DNA of 64,000 nucleotides from Micromussa lordhowensis (GCA_964020085.1 OZ026604.1:9416632-9480631); one strand, 5' to 3'; positions 33,901 through 43,864 are shown, counted from the stretch's first letter. Numbers and translations: made by a program. Notes: generated by a model from the letters alone, not told the origin.

Positions 33901-35030
33901 GGGCTTATTACCCTAACAAATGAACAGTCTAGGCTATCTTAGATGGTATTTCCTGTAGTCTTTGAGGCTCCAAGCAACAGATTTAACTATTTAGCAAACA
34001 ACAATAGAGGAATGCCACTTATCAAAAATGCAAGACAAAAAGCTCCACCAGGCCCACCCAACATGATCCTACACCTAATCCTTATTTTCTTGAATTGGAA
34101 AACATCAGATGCCTCACAATATAGCAATGCTTCTGAAATTCAAGGTTATCTGACTTATCACGTTCATGCACCTGATTGTAAATAATATGTAAAATGTATG
34201 TGCCAAATGAAGTTATTCTTTCCTTTCTTTTACATTACTCCCATATCTGCTCAAGAATAAAAAGGAAAGAAGGGTAAAATTGTATAGTAGAGTTAAGAGG
34301 GCACTACAAAAAAGGTTTTTCAAGACCCAAATTTCAATAGCATTAATCGCTTAGATTGAGCACCATGCCTTGGAATAATCTCTACTTCCAAACCTCTTGT
34401 GATTCCCATCTAGTATAAGCTTTTGTGTGCAAAAAGACAACTCTTTATTGATGCACTTTTTAGTGTCAAAGCTAGGGCCCCACATAAAAAAAATCCATAT
34501 ACTTGACTGGGCAGTAAAAGGCATTTCTATTTTTCTTTCCTTGCTGCTTTATTTGTTTGGATGTTGGGGGGGGGGGGGGGGGTGGTAATATTGTCAGGTA
34601 CAGAGAAATTTGGACTCAAAATGCCCTGACTTTGGAGGACCCAACACCCCTACTATTTGGAGTAATACAACTTTGTTTTGAATTTTTCTTTTACAGATGT
34701 AAATTTCAGCTACCAAGGAATTACTGCATTTTATTGGGACCGAAGAGTTTGTGAATGGATATGGAGAGCTTTTCCTAATCCTGAACAAAATCAATCAAGA
34801 CTTTGTGGAGTCTTTCTTCTCATGTCAAAGACAAATGTGTGGAGAGACTCAGAACATGACTGCATTTGTGTATGGCTATAATGTGAATGGATACACAACA
34901 TTTCAAGCCACAAAGGCACTAACCAGCAAGCAAACTAATGTTTATGAATATGCAAGACGCATATGCATATGTTTATGCAAGAGGCCCTGTCTTATTTCGA
35001 TGGTGAGCAAGAACTTCCACGAAGAATAAA
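30978..35030 (+). pseudogene. P-superfamily transposase gene, decayed
   Basis: Plus-strand exons or pieces in order are as follows. A Ser/Pro-rich N terminus (30,978-31,304). A helical region (31,279-31,775). A cysteine-rich segment (31,841-32,416). Two C2H2 fingers (CQWNKCDKKF..H and CKWTGCTKTYNK..H, 32,446-32,680). Then the transposase core: MRWHPLVIQWCLKMYCKS, KLGGLFFDEVKIKQG (first catalytic Asp), FDFPCAYFLTKGATS, CCDVASPNRTF (second Asp), YLIWDHTYAVFN, HIHLDSPSKMRVKLA, and at 34,780 LNKINQDFVESFFSCQRQMC (probable catalytic Glu region). These are hallmarks of P-element/THAP9-like transposases. Frame changes occur at about 31,300, 32,900, 33,320, 33,600 and 33,870, some perhaps introns. 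Downstream G-runs (34,566) and loss of frame suggest an inactive copy. Confidence 0.75.
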
Positions 35031-35800
35031 CAATGATGGAACATGTAATATGGTAGAATGGTTTGTTGAAATATGAAGTATCATTATCTGCACAGTACCA
35101 GCAAAAACGTTTTCTCAAAGAAAAGTTATGAAAATACGTTTTACAATATAATTTCCTTCATTGGACAACTTTAAAATATGTGATTGAAGGGCTTAGAACA
35201 AAAGTGCTTTATGTTGAAAATGAACTTTTTGCACACTCTGGAATTATTATTGCATCTACATGCACTCTACACTTTGCAAAAAATTATGTCTGGGGGTAGC
35301 CATGGAGAGGCTCACTACTGGTTAGGTTAGCTTTGTTCATGGGTCCATGGCAAGCTGTTGACAAAAAATATAATCAAATATGTTTCTTAACACATATCAC
35401 TAAAGACCAATTAAAGAATGCTGCAATTGAATGGAGAATATGCTGTCTTTCTTTGATTCCAAAAATGTTATTAATTTTATCAGCCACAGCAAAATACAGT
35501 GACAAAATGAATCTTTAAAGACCTGTCATTTATTAGGGGGGGGGGGGAAGCTGGTGCGAATGGGGGGGAGGGTCATTATATTTTATGTGGCCAAAAAGGG
35601 GAGGGTCACCAGAAATTTAAGCATTTTTTGTAAACATTACTGTTCACAGACAAAACTAAATAAAAAATAAAATATATTTTTAAACAAATAAGTCCTTTGA
35701 ACAGCAAGATTTTTAAACTGTAATAATGATCAACCAGAACCCTTAGCACATAGCCCAAATATCTTCCTGTAATGCTTGAGGGAAAGCCAGACTACATACA
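35031..35800. other. No supported gene
   Basis: AT-rich DNA with a G-run (35,535-35,548) between the 3' ends of two convergent genes. Confidence 0.5.
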
Positions 35801-36320
35801 TTAAGAATGCAAAATATTGTGATATAAAGAAAATGGTACATACTTTTCAGGATACTTGATATTGACAACTTCCACACTTGAGAAGAATTTTTTTAGAGTG
35901 TCAATCTGCTTTGCTTTGCCCTTGCCAGAAAAGCATGGAAGATCCAGACTTTTGAGAATTCTGACCAATCCTTTGCCCGTAAGAAAATGCAAAGGTGAGC
36001 TGGCATCGCCTTCCTTTAAACTTGCAAGAAATTGCTCCACTTTTTCTGGAATTTCTGCATTTTTTCTAAGCTCTGTAACAATACCTGGAGTGGCATTTTG
36101 AGCTTTAGCAGCATTTTCTCCCCCCTCTGTTCTCGTCTTCCTGGTGGCTGTGTTTTTAGTTGATTTAGGTAGACTTTGCCGCAAGCTCTGGCTTGACTTC
36201 TGAGTCTTTAATTGAAGTTGCTCTCTAATTATCTGTTGCTTAGATTTCAGAAACATGGTGACAATATGTTGAAGAAGTACAATGTATCGCATGAGCTGCT
36301 TTTGCATATCCACTGGCTTT
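35801..36320 (-). pseudogene. Unknown protein with SAP-like C terminus, 3' part (split by LINE)
   Basis: The minus-strand frame contains KQQIIREQLQLKTQKSSQ, a Lys/Ser/Thr-rich linker, GIVTELRKNAEIPEKVEQFL, then LTGKGLVRILKSLDLPCF and KAKQIDTLKKFF, which look like a SAP-type helix pair. It continues the gene segment at 43,850-44,886, from which it is separated by a LINE with a 15-base target duplication (36,306-36,320 and 43,850-43,864). About 50 further N-terminal residues of the open frame (to 36,469) are antisense LINE and not part of the gene. The reading frame also slips by one near 36,300. I do not recognise the family. It lies opposite the P-like transposase inside the same inverted arms. 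Confidence 0.5.
36306..36320 (+). repeat. Target duplication, left copy
   Basis: ATATCCACTGGCTTT, identical to 43,850-43,864, flanks the LINE. Confidence 0.9.
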
Positions 36321-36329
36321 AAAAATGAC

Positions 36330-37031
36330 CTAAATGACCTAATGGAATTCACTGAATCAAATAAACTCCCTGGTATATTGCTCTTCATAGACTTTGAAAA
36401 AGCCTTCGATACGTTGGAATGGCCCTTTATCCAACACGCGCTAAAATTCTTCAATTTTGGCCCAAACATTCGGAAATGGATCTCAGTACTCTATAATGAT
36501 GTTGAGTGTGGAGTTATTAACGGAGGATACATGACTAACTACTTTCGGGTGTCAAGAGGCGTAAGGCAAGGATGCCCTCTGAGTTCCTTACTATTTATCC
36601 TATGCGTAGAAATTCTGGCACAAAAAATACGTCAAAATCCTAAAAGTACGGGTATTGAACTACCTTATTCTTGTGAAGCTAAACTAAGTCAATTCGCTGA
36701 TGACACTACATTAATATGCAAGGACACTTCGTCCCTGCGTGAAAGTATGTCGGTATTGGGAAAGTTTGGCGATATCTCAGGTTTAAAGCTAAACAGCAAA
36801 AAGACAAAGGCTCTGTGGATAGGCTCATTGAAAAACAATAAAAGTAAACCCCTTGAAATAAATGTCTCCACTGATCCAATTAAAATCTTAGGAACGTACA
36901 TTTCACATGACAGCGATGAAAACAATAACCTGAACTTTTTTCTTAAAATCCAAAAGATGAAAACCAAACTAAACATTTGGTTGTCTCGTGACCTCACTCT
37001 ATGGCAAGAACCCTACTTGCTAAAACGTTAG
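36330..37031 (+). pseudogene. LINE reverse transcriptase, truncated
   Basis: Open for about 230 codons from the palm onward, with both catalytic blocks intact: DFEKAFD near 36,390 and FADDT near 36,700. Thumb residues LKLNSKKTKALWIGS follow. It lacks the endonuclease domain and the finger region, so it is not functional. The apparent start at 36,282 lies outside the LINE. Confidence 0.8.
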
Positions 37032-37234
37032 GAATCTCAAAATTGGTAAATACGGCCTCGATGCTAACTGTTCCACAAGAAGTTCTTAAAAGAGTCCAAA
37101 CGAAACTTTTTAATTTTTTTATGAAAAAACAAAAAAAGACAAAATGAAACGAGAAGTTCTTTTTCAAGAAATGAGAAAAGGTGGTCTTAATTTGCCAAAT
37201 TTTGCCATAACGGTTAAAGCGCTCCGCTTAAGGT

Positions 37235-37793
37235 TATTCCCTTGAAATTGTTCTACTATCAAACTTTTTTTGAAACTTGGCATAGTTAACATTCATGATA
37301 TGACCATTTAAAAAATGTAATAAAAAAATGGGGTCACCGTGCTTGTTTACGCGTCAGCAGGCTATTAAAATGGGGTATTTTTACTGGTTGCGCGAATCAT
37401 TTTCATACAGAATTAAGTCTTGATTACTTGAAAGACACAAAATTTTATCTTGAAAGTAAAGCTTCTTTTATTCACAGAAGTAGTATTGCTTCATTTAAGC
37501 CGTTTTTGATTGCCTGGTTGCGGGAATATTGCACTTTTTCGGACAGTTCCGTGGTAAGGTTGAAGTCCTCGCCTTGGTCAAAATACACCCAGTATGGAAC
37601 TATTTTGCAAAAAAAAATCATGTTCTACTATCAAACTTTCTTCCTTCTTCAAATATGTTCTTTATTAGACTGTTCTTAGCAAATATCAAAGAAAAAAATC
37701 GGGGGTCACCGAGCTTGTTTAATAGAAAAAGAGCATTTATTTCGCTATCGAGCTTAGTTTGAGGGAAATCTCTTAGGTTTTGTACGCGCGCTA
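37235..37793. repeat. Insertion within the LINE
   Basis: LINE coding stops at about KALRL and resumes after 37,794 (LDRKTVRKN...KAIPN). The stretch between contains TTGTTCTACTATCAAACTTT twice (about 37,248 and 37,618) and TGGGGTCACCGTGCTTGTTT-like sequence twice. It therefore looks like two diverged copies of a dispersed repeat. GGGGTCACCGAGCT also occurs at 52,765. Confidence 0.6.
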
Positions 37794-37839
37794 ATGACGC
37801 GAAAATCGTGCGCAGTAGGGATGCGCAATGCAATACTAA

Positions 37840-38836
37840 GGAATTACCTTAAGCTGGATCGGAAGACTGTTAGAAAAAACCCTTCCACGAATGCTTGGAA
37901 AGCTATTCCAAATGCTTTTTTCGAAAAGTATGGAGGTCTCAACTTCCTACTCAATTACAATACAAAGAAGTCTTACAAAAGTGTACCGTTATTCTATTTA
38001 GAAATGCTAGATTACTTTCACGAATTACGCCAGGTCAACCAGGATAGCTACGAAAGTGACCTTATTCTTTGGAATAACCAAAACATAACCATTGAATTCA
38101 AATCGCTGTATTGGAAGAGGTGGACTGAAAATGGAATTTATTACATTCAAGATATTTTAAATGAAAATGGTAAATTTCTTTCTTTTGAAGAATGTAATCG
38201 AAAGTACAATATGTCAGCTAATTTTTTAAACTTTTTTCAAATCCTTGCATCTATTCCACCGAGCCTCAAATCCAAGGCGGCTTCTACGCTAAGACCTAAG
38301 AATTCTGTTCTCGAAAGTTCTGACATTTTTTACTTTTCCCTTGAAAATCGGTTCTTCTTTCTAAAATGAAATGAAAAGACTACTACCTTCTGTTCCAAGA
38401 AAAATCAGAGGTTACACCTACAGCCGTCAAGTCTTGGGTCAAACATTGCCTTGGCATAGAAGATAAGTGACAAAAGTTATTCAAAAATATACCTCACCTC
38501 TCGGCCGACAACAAACTGAGACAGTTCTCGTTTAAATTATTACACCGTATTTTAGTGTCCACAAAGGAGCTGAAGAGGTTCAAAATTTCCGAAAGCGACG
38601 ATTGTTTTTACTGTAAATCCCCTGATTCCTTGGAACATGCATTTCTGGAATGTCCTGCCGGCCTAAACATCTTTCAAAAAGTTATTTCATGGTTCAATAA
38701 TGAACACAGAGTTAACTTCACACCATCTAAAATACAGCTAATATTTAAGGACTATGATCTCAATCCAAATACAAGCCCAAACCTTACCCGGAAGTTTCGA
38801 ATTTTAGCCTTGCAAAATGTTGGAGAAAACTATTAA
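37840..38836 (+). pseudogene. LINE C-terminal region
   Basis: Frames encode the post-RT region (WKAIPNAFFEKYGGLNF, LYWKRWTENGIYYIQDIL) and after two breaks FSFKLLHRILVSTKELKRF with the zinc-binding CFYCK...LEHAFLEC. This domain helps LINE proteins hold RNA. The copy is interrupted by stops near 38,370 and 38,467. Confidence 0.7.
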
Positions 38837-39099
38837 TTTTCTTGAATTGAAGTCAGCGCTATCTTTGCAGTGGAAAGCTGAAAAATGCGAAAGTTAAATT
38901 AATTTAATTCAATTTACAATATACAATCAGTCTCATTGGCAAATTCAGTCATTAGTGTTTTACTACTTTTTGTTATAATAGGAATGTAAAGAAGCATCAG
39001 TAATGGGATTATATTGTAAGCAGTGTAAGTTAGTATTAGTAGTTAGCATTGGTATCGTAACTTAAAAAAGGATAAATGTTTTGTTTTGTAGAGTAAGTA

Positions 39100-39237
39100 T
39101 AGGTAATCATACGGTTTCGAGTTCAATTTGGAATTAATTTGCACTCGCCGAAGCGGCTCGTGCAATTTCAGCTTTTTGAAAAACTCACAAGTGCAAATTA
39201 ATTCCAAATTGAACGAGAAAAACAGTATGATTACCTA
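39100..39237. repeat. Fold-back repeat
   Basis: TAGGTAATCATACGGTTTCG at 39,100 and TTCAATTTGGAATTAATTTG pair with the complement ending at 39,237. Loop about 40 bases. Confidence 0.75.
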
Positions 39238-39238
39238 T

Positions 39239-39578
39239 TAATAATATACATGAAAAAATTTGCCTGAAGGATGTTTTGAACTTTACGGACTCTGAACTCT
39301 CTTCTCAGTTTTGTGCGCGCGCTAAACCTCAGGTGATTTTAATTATCACGCAATCAAGAAAAAATTGCGCCATAATTGCGCCATCCAGGGCGTGCGCTTG
39401 ATTTAAAAACAAAAGATTTGATTGGCTATCTGTGAACCTCTTTGTTCATTGACCAATAAGAATGCTTGCTTTATTACCTTTTTTTGCATTCAATTACCTC
39501 TTTTCTGCACTGTGTTAAGGAAAAACTGCACTGCTCTCAGCCAATCAAAATCGAGTAATTTTTTCATGTATATTATTA
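39239..39578. mobile_element. MITE with TAATAATATACATGAAAAAA ends
   Basis: The inverted ends TAATAATATACATGAAAAAA (39,239) and complement (ending 39,578) enclose a non-coding 340-base sequence in the LINE 3' region. Confidence 0.75.
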
Positions 39579-39603
39579 GTTCTGTAATTGCATTGTATTG
39601 TTA

Positions 39604-39672
39604 CAGTGATGCGCGCGGTACCGTGAACACCCAGACATTTTTTTGACATTTTCATGACATATTTTTGACGAG
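39604..39672 (+). repeat. Left terminal inverted repeat of Tc1/mariner element
   Basis: CAGTG terminus, GCGCGCGGTACCGTGAACAC core, and then two to three TTTTGACAT-like units. It pairs with 43,680-43,750. Confidence 0.9.
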
Positions 39673-39766
39673 TTTGATGCTTGGTAATTGGCAACTGGCC
39701 AATCAGGGAGCAGATAATCTTGTAAGGCGGAGTAGATCTTCCAGCGTGATATCCATTACAAAGAGC

Positions 39767-40555
39767 ATGGCAACCTACCAGGTGAAGGTTAAGTACGGGG
39801 AGGAAAGATTTAGTACTTTCTTAATCAAGGATATCTCCTTTGCTAAGCTTATGCAAGCGATAAAGCAAAACTGTTCACCGCTTGCACACTTACCCGCTTC
39901 AAACATTCGTGTAAGATATCGCGACGAAGACGGCGATATGATCAATCTGTCGGAAGATCCAGATGATTTTGCTTTCGGCGAGATGCTAAGGAGTGCAAAA
40001 GAAGTCAAGGATCGGGACTACGGAAAGATTTTTCTTCAGGCAAGCGAAGTGGATTCACCGCTACCGAGAAAACTGAGACGAATGGACGTGGAAATGCTGA
40101 GTTCTTCAGCTTCTAATGAACTCAAGTTGCTGCAACCGAAGCATTTGTCTTTCACACCAACACATGGCGCGCATCTCCCAACTACAACAGCTCCAAAAAA
40201 TGCCGAGAAAAGTCCTTTGGACTGCCAGCGACAGGAAATGGAAGAAAATCTTCAGGTTTTGAAAGTACAAATTGCTAGCGCTAAAGAAGAATTCGAGAAA
40301 CTGAACAGTGAATCCAGACATTTTCAGTCGCTCAGTGATATTCGAGCTCGACTCTGTAACAACTGTCATTGCAGTGATCACACAAAAGTAAAGTGCTCAA
40401 AACCGCCTTGCACGGACATCAGTGTGTGTAAAATAATAGAAAAGCATCCCGAACACAAAGCGAAAATTAGCCAACTTCAGCGTGAAATTACATCTCTAGA
40501 AAACAAGGCACAAGAAGAAGAAACCGCATCTGAAAAGTTTCACGGCCGCACGTGA
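39767..40555 (+). CDS. PB1 domain - coiled coil - CCHC zinc-knuckle protein (transposon passenger)
   Basis: The ATG at 39,767 gives 262 residues. Residues 4-91 form a PB1 domain (YQVKVKYGEERF start, FAKLMQAIKQNC helix, and the acidic OPCA motif YRDEDGDMINLSEDPDD at 51-67). PB1 domains pair with each other through acidic and basic faces. A Ser/Pro-rich linker is followed by a coiled coil (about 153-185), a retroviral-type zinc knuckle CNNCHCSDHTKVKC (197-210, C-x2-C-x4-H-x4-C) and a second helix (226-255). An upstream in-frame ATG at 39,677 would add 30 residues without known domains. The gene lies wholly inside the Tc1/mariner ends and opposes the transposase gene. It is intact, suggesting recent activity or selection. 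I infer it may have been captured from a host PB1 gene and could help nucleic-acid binding or assembly. No function is proven. Confidence 0.8.
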   Translation: MATYQVKVKYGEERFSTFLIKDISFAKLMQAIKQNCSPLAHLPASNIRVRYRDEDGDMINLSEDPDDFAFGEMLRSAKEVKDRDYGKIFLQASEVDSPLPRKLRRMDVEMLSSSASNELKLLQPKHLSFTPTHGAHLPTTTAPKNAEKSPLDCQRQEMEENLQVLKVQIASAKEEFEKLNSESRHFQSLSDIRARLCNNCHCSDHTKVKCSKPPCTDISVCKIIEKHPEHKAKISQLQREITSLENKAQEEETASEKFHGRT

Positions 40556-41479
40556 GCGCGCAAAATCTTCGTTTTTCTTTGTTATGAGACCTAGATTGAA
40601 GGCACAAAACCAATATATGCGAACAGAAGCCGGTTGGATAGGGATTTGATGATTTTGCAAAGAGCGCTCAAAAAGGTTCCGGACTAGTGTGAAGACGAAG
40701 ACTGGAAACTTCCCATGATTATAGAACAGTACGAGAACTCAAATGTAAACATCTATTTATAAATGGAGCGTGTGACCCCACTCATAGGATAGAAGGCATC
40801 GTATTTTTGTGATTTTAGGATTGAGTTTTATCATGGATAATAGATATTATCCATGGTTATATTTCTCGCGTTGTTTTTCTCGAGTAAAATTAATGTAAAC
40901 TAAGGTGAACTTAACAGTTTCTGATTTATTTGAACGTGGGGAATATTTATCAAGGTTAAATAACAAATAACTAGGCTTTATAGCGTTGCGAATTTCAGAT
41001 TGTCGTTCATTTGTTGATTTTTCTGGAAATGTTTACTTATGTAGTTATTAGCTAAACAACCCTTCGTTTATATTCGCTCTTGTAGTTCCTCTTGCGTTAC
41101 TATGTCTGTGATATGTATTCGCAACGCAACAATGTCAACAAACAGCAAACTTTGTAACTATGATATTTTGAGTGTATCATGTAGCATTTTTCTTAGTTGA
41201 GTTTTCTGCTCTGGTTTACAAAAAGGTGATTAAAAAACTGTTGCTCATAAAAAGTAACCACAGTGCTTGAAATATGCGTACGAGCTATTGGCAGTAATGC
41301 TGAGCATCGCCTGCGCTATTGCGATTTTGGTTCCACTAACAGTTAGCAACTGGTGGCGACGTAAAAATTCCTTTATCTCGTTGAAGCAATATTCACAGGT
41401 GTTGAAATGGGGTGAGTAAGGTGGCTGAAATAATAGTCTTACACCGCAATCGGCTAACATGTCCCTGAGCACTGGTTCA
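40357..41479. repeat. Tandem duplication, copy 1 (1,123 bases)
   Basis: Identical by eye to 41,485-42,607 (offset 1,128), joined through TGCGA. It contains the 3' end of the PB1 gene, the spacer and the last 79 or so codons of the transposase. Confidence 0.95.
41245..41479 (-). pseudogene. Duplicated C-terminal part of the Tc1/mariner transposase
   Basis: The minus-strand frame repeats EPVLRDMLADCGVRLLF, PPYSPHFNTCEYCFNEIKEF and the C terminus of the full transposase. It lies in copy 1 of the tandem duplication and has no catalytic aspartates, so it is not functional. Confidence 0.9.
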
Positions 41480-41484
41480 TGCGA

Positions 41485-41683
41485 TAACAACTGTCATTGC
41501 AGTGATCACACAAAAGTAAAGTGCTCAAAACCGCCTTGCACGGACATCAGTGTGTGTAAAATAATAGAAAAGCATCCCGAACACAAAGCGAAAATTAGCC
41601 AACTTCAGCGTGAAATTACATCTCTAGAAAACAAGGCACAAGAAGAAGAAACCGCATCTGAAAAGTTTCACGGCCGCACGTGA
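41485..41683 (+). pseudogene. Duplicated C-terminal part of the PB1/zinc-knuckle gene
   Basis: It repeats the zinc knuckle CNCHCSDHTKVKC-like segment through the C-terminal helix and stop, without the PB1 domain. It is part of the tandem duplication. Confidence 0.9.
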
Positions 41684-42607
41684 GCGCGCAAAATCTTCGT
41701 TTTTCTTTGTTATGAGACCTAGATTGAAGGCACAAAACCAATATATGCGAACAGAAGCCGGTTGGATAGGGATTTGATGATTTTGCAAAGAGCGCTCAAA
41801 AAGGTTCCGGACTAGTGTGAAGACGAAGACTGGAAACTTCCCATGATTATAGAACAGTACGAGAACTCAAATGTAAACATCTATTTATAAATGGAGCGTG
41901 TGACCCCACTCATAGGATAGAAGGCATCGTATTTTTGTGATTTTAGGATTGAGTTTTATCATGGATAATAGATATTATCCATGGTTATATTTCTCGCGTT
42001 GTTTTTCTCGAGTAAAATTAATGTAAACTAAGGTGAACTTAACAGTTTCTGATTTATTTGAACGTGGGGAATATTTATCAAGGTTAAATAACAAATAACT
42101 AGGCTTTATAGCGTTGCGAATTTCAGATTGTCGTTCATTTGTTGATTTTTCTGGAAATGTTTACTTATGTAGTTATTAGCTAAACAACCCTTCGTTTATA
42201 TTCGCTCTTGTAGTTCCTCTTGCGTTACTATGTCTGTGATATGTATTCGCAACGCAACAATGTCAACAAACAGCAAACTTTGTAACTATGATATTTTGAG
42301 TGTATCATGTAGCATTTTTCTTAGTTGAGTTTTCTGCTCTGGTTTACAAAAAGGTGATTAAAAAACTGTTGCTCATAAAAAGTAACCACAGTGCTTGAAA
42401 TATGCGTACGAGCTATTGGCAGTAATGCTGAGCATCGCCTGCGCTATTGCGATTTTGGTTCCACTAACAGTTAGCAACTGGTGGCGACGTAAAAATTCCT
42501 TTATCTCGTTGAAGCAATATTCACAGGTGTTGAAATGGGGTGAGTAAGGTGGCTGAAATAATAGTCTTACACCGCAATCGGCTAACATGTCCCTGAGCAC
42601 TGGTTCA
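41485..42607. repeat. Tandem duplication, copy 2
   Basis: See copy 1. It contains a duplicated 3' end of the PB1 gene (zinc knuckle onward, to the stop at 41,683) and the genuine C-terminal coding part of the transposase. Confidence 0.95.
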
Positions 42608-43338
42608 ATGCGATGACCGTGGTGGAAGCCACAGTTATCCATTACCACGCAATCTCCCCACTCAAGTACTGCACTCCCGTCAGCTCGATGCTCTTGAAGA
42701 ACTTCGTCAAAGATGTTTAACAGTTCAAATCCATTAGATGGACCGTCCAGTATATTGTAAAAATCAACGCCGGAAAATGAATGCAAAAGATTTATGGTAA
42801 AGTTTGCATTAGACGCGTAGCGCTGAATTTCGAAAGCAGCCTGTCCTAGTGGCGCGCTCCCGTAGTTTCTGTTCCCTGTAGTTTTGATTACGCTGGATTC
42901 GTCAAAGAAATGTAGGGTCGTTGGGTTGATGTTAGCTATTTCGGTAAGAAAATCATCAACAGCTGTTGTTGCTTGAGGGGTTGTAGATTCGAGTGAAATA
43001 GTTGTAAGTTTCTTTCTCGTCATCACAAGTTCTTTGCGAATAACCTTGTTGATCTGTGATACGCTCGGTAGATTGACGGGATGAACCACGCCATCAAGTA
43101 GAAGCCTCTGTTGTAATTCGGTCGAGTAAGTGCTCGGTTTCATTAGTTTTTGTACCTCTATATACTCCACGACTTGTTCATCGATTTTGGGTCTAGGAAA
43201 GCCAACTCTAATGCCTCTGACTTCATTGTAACGGTCTATCACTTTCTGTACAAAACCGGGGCTCGAACGAATTTCCCGTGCAATTTGACGGTTGCCAAAT
43301 CCATCATGATAAAGGTCCAACACTCGTTCTCTGTACAT
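42373..43338 (-). CDS. Tc1/mariner-type transposase, DD38E
   Basis: 321 residues, intact. The N-terminal paired-type helix-turn-helix includes LDLYHDGFGNRQIAREI and SSPGFVQKVIDRY (6-38). A linker with MTRKKLTTISLEST precedes the DDE domain. Catalytic residues: D146 in HFFDESSV, D234 in VVMDNCGFHHG, E273 in PPYSPHFNTCEYCFNEIK. Thirty-eight residues lie between the last two by my count (DD38E; most Tc1 enzymes have 34). The enzyme cuts the CAGTG ends and joins them at TA sites. An in-frame stretch upstream of the ATG (GGSFDNGRALPA) looks conserved but contains no earlier ATG before a stop, so I chose 43,338. The gene converges with the PB1 gene. Confidence 0.9.
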   Translation of the reverse strand: MYRERVLDLYHDGFGNRQIAREIRSSPGFVQKVIDRYNEVRGIRVGFPRPKIDEQVVEYIEVQKLMKPSTYSTELQQRLLLDGVVHPVNLPSVSQINKVIRKELVMTRKKLTTISLESTTPQATTAVDDFLTEIANINPTTLHFFDESSVIKTTGNRNYGSAPLGQAAFEIQRYASNANFTINLLHSFSGVDFYNILDGPSNGFELLNIFDEVLQEHRADGSAVLEWGDCVVMDNCGFHHGHRIEPVLRDMLADCGVRLLFQPPYSPHFNTCEYCFNEIKEFLRRHQLLTVSGTKIAIAQAMLSITANSSYAYFKHCGYFL

Positions 43339-43679
43339 TGCAGGTAGGGCTCTTCCATTATCAAAGCTTCCACCATACCTATTCAGTCTTTTAGTTGAAC
43401 ATCAGCTAGTGTAAAATGGAATAAAAATATCATTTCGTTTGCGAGACAGCTGTCAGGTCGTAAAAAGAAAAAATAAACGGATCGTAAAGCAAACCGAGTT
43501 CAAATATTTTAGAAAAGGAACACATACAACCACTTTGAACTCGAGTGTGTAGCATTGTAGAACTCTTGATCAGTATTTCAGTAAATATTTCACAGCCGGG
43601 AGCTTTTCTTTAAGTCCAGCGCTTAAGTAATATTTAGTTTCCCGCCGAATTCTATCCCGCCTGTATCAACTCGTCAAGA

Positions 43680-43750
43680 ATATGTCAAAAATATGTCAAA
43701 AAAATGTCAAAAAAACTGTCTGGGTGTTCACGGTACCGCGCGCAGCACTG
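43680..43750 (-). repeat. Right terminal inverted repeat of Tc1/mariner element
   Basis: Reverse complement of the left end, with three to four AATATGTCAAAA units internal to the GTGTTCACGGTACCGCGCGC core. Confidence 0.9.
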
Positions 43751-43849
43751 TAAGTAGTGTTAGTAGTTGTATTGCTGTTGTAAATAGTTTTCACTTCTGT
43801 AATTAGTAGTGTACCAGTGTTGTAAGCAGTGTGAATCACAAAAAAATAT
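43751..43849 (+). mobile_element. LINE 3' terminus
   Basis: This continues the LINE after the Tc1/mariner element (TAAGTAGTGTTAGTAG-like repeats) and ends CACAAAAAAATAT directly before the right target duplication copy. Confidence 0.75.
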
Positions 43850-43864
43850 ATATCCACTGGCTTT
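43850..43864 (+). repeat. Target duplication, right copy
   Basis: ATATCCACTGGCTTT, identical to 36,306-36,320. Confidence 0.9.

Larger units (their letters stand above)
36321..39603 (+). mobile_element. L1/Tx1-like LINE, 5'-truncated (main part)
   Basis: The LINE starts inside the RT domain at 36,321 and its 3' end lies at 43,849 (CACAAAAAAATAT tail). Its 3' region is interrupted by a Tc1/mariner element at the TA at 39,602. RT: FIDFEKAFDTLEWPFIQ, SRGVRQGCPLSSLLF, QFADDTTLI (FADD). After RT comes KREVLFQEMRKGGLNLPN. Then comes a 0.56-kb insertion, KAIPNAFFEKYGGLNFLL (37,900) and the zinc-binding CFYCKSPDSLEHAFLEC (38,600). Stops and shifts at 37,030, 38,370 and 38,465 make it inactive. A 15-base exact target duplication supports target-primed insertion into the minus-strand unknown gene. 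Confidence 0.85.
39604..43750. mobile_element. Tc1/mariner-superfamily transposon carrying a PB1-domain gene
   Basis: The ends are CAGTG...CACTG, flanked by the TA target duplication (39,602-39,603 and 43,751-43,752), as expected for this superfamily. Inverted repeats start CAGTGATGCGCGCGGTACCG on the left and CAGTGCTGCGCGCGGTACCG on the right (reverse strand). They are followed by iterated TTTTTGACAT units. Inside are a plus-strand PB1/zinc-knuckle ORF (39,767-40,555), a 1.12-kb exact tandem duplication, and an intact minus-strand DD38E transposase (43,338-42,373). The two genes converge. The element lies in the 3' region of a LINE. Extra ORFs are unusual for Tc1/mariner elements, which normally have only a transposase. 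Confidence 0.9.

Noticed and set aside
35801..36469. Full 222-codon minus-strand frame as one gene
   Set aside because: The first 50 residues are antisense LINE; only the part below 36,320 belongs to the older gene.
36282..37031. ORF start at 36,282 as the LINE protein start
   Set aside because: The first codons lie outside the LINE, in antisense of the interrupted gene; the LINE begins at 36,321.
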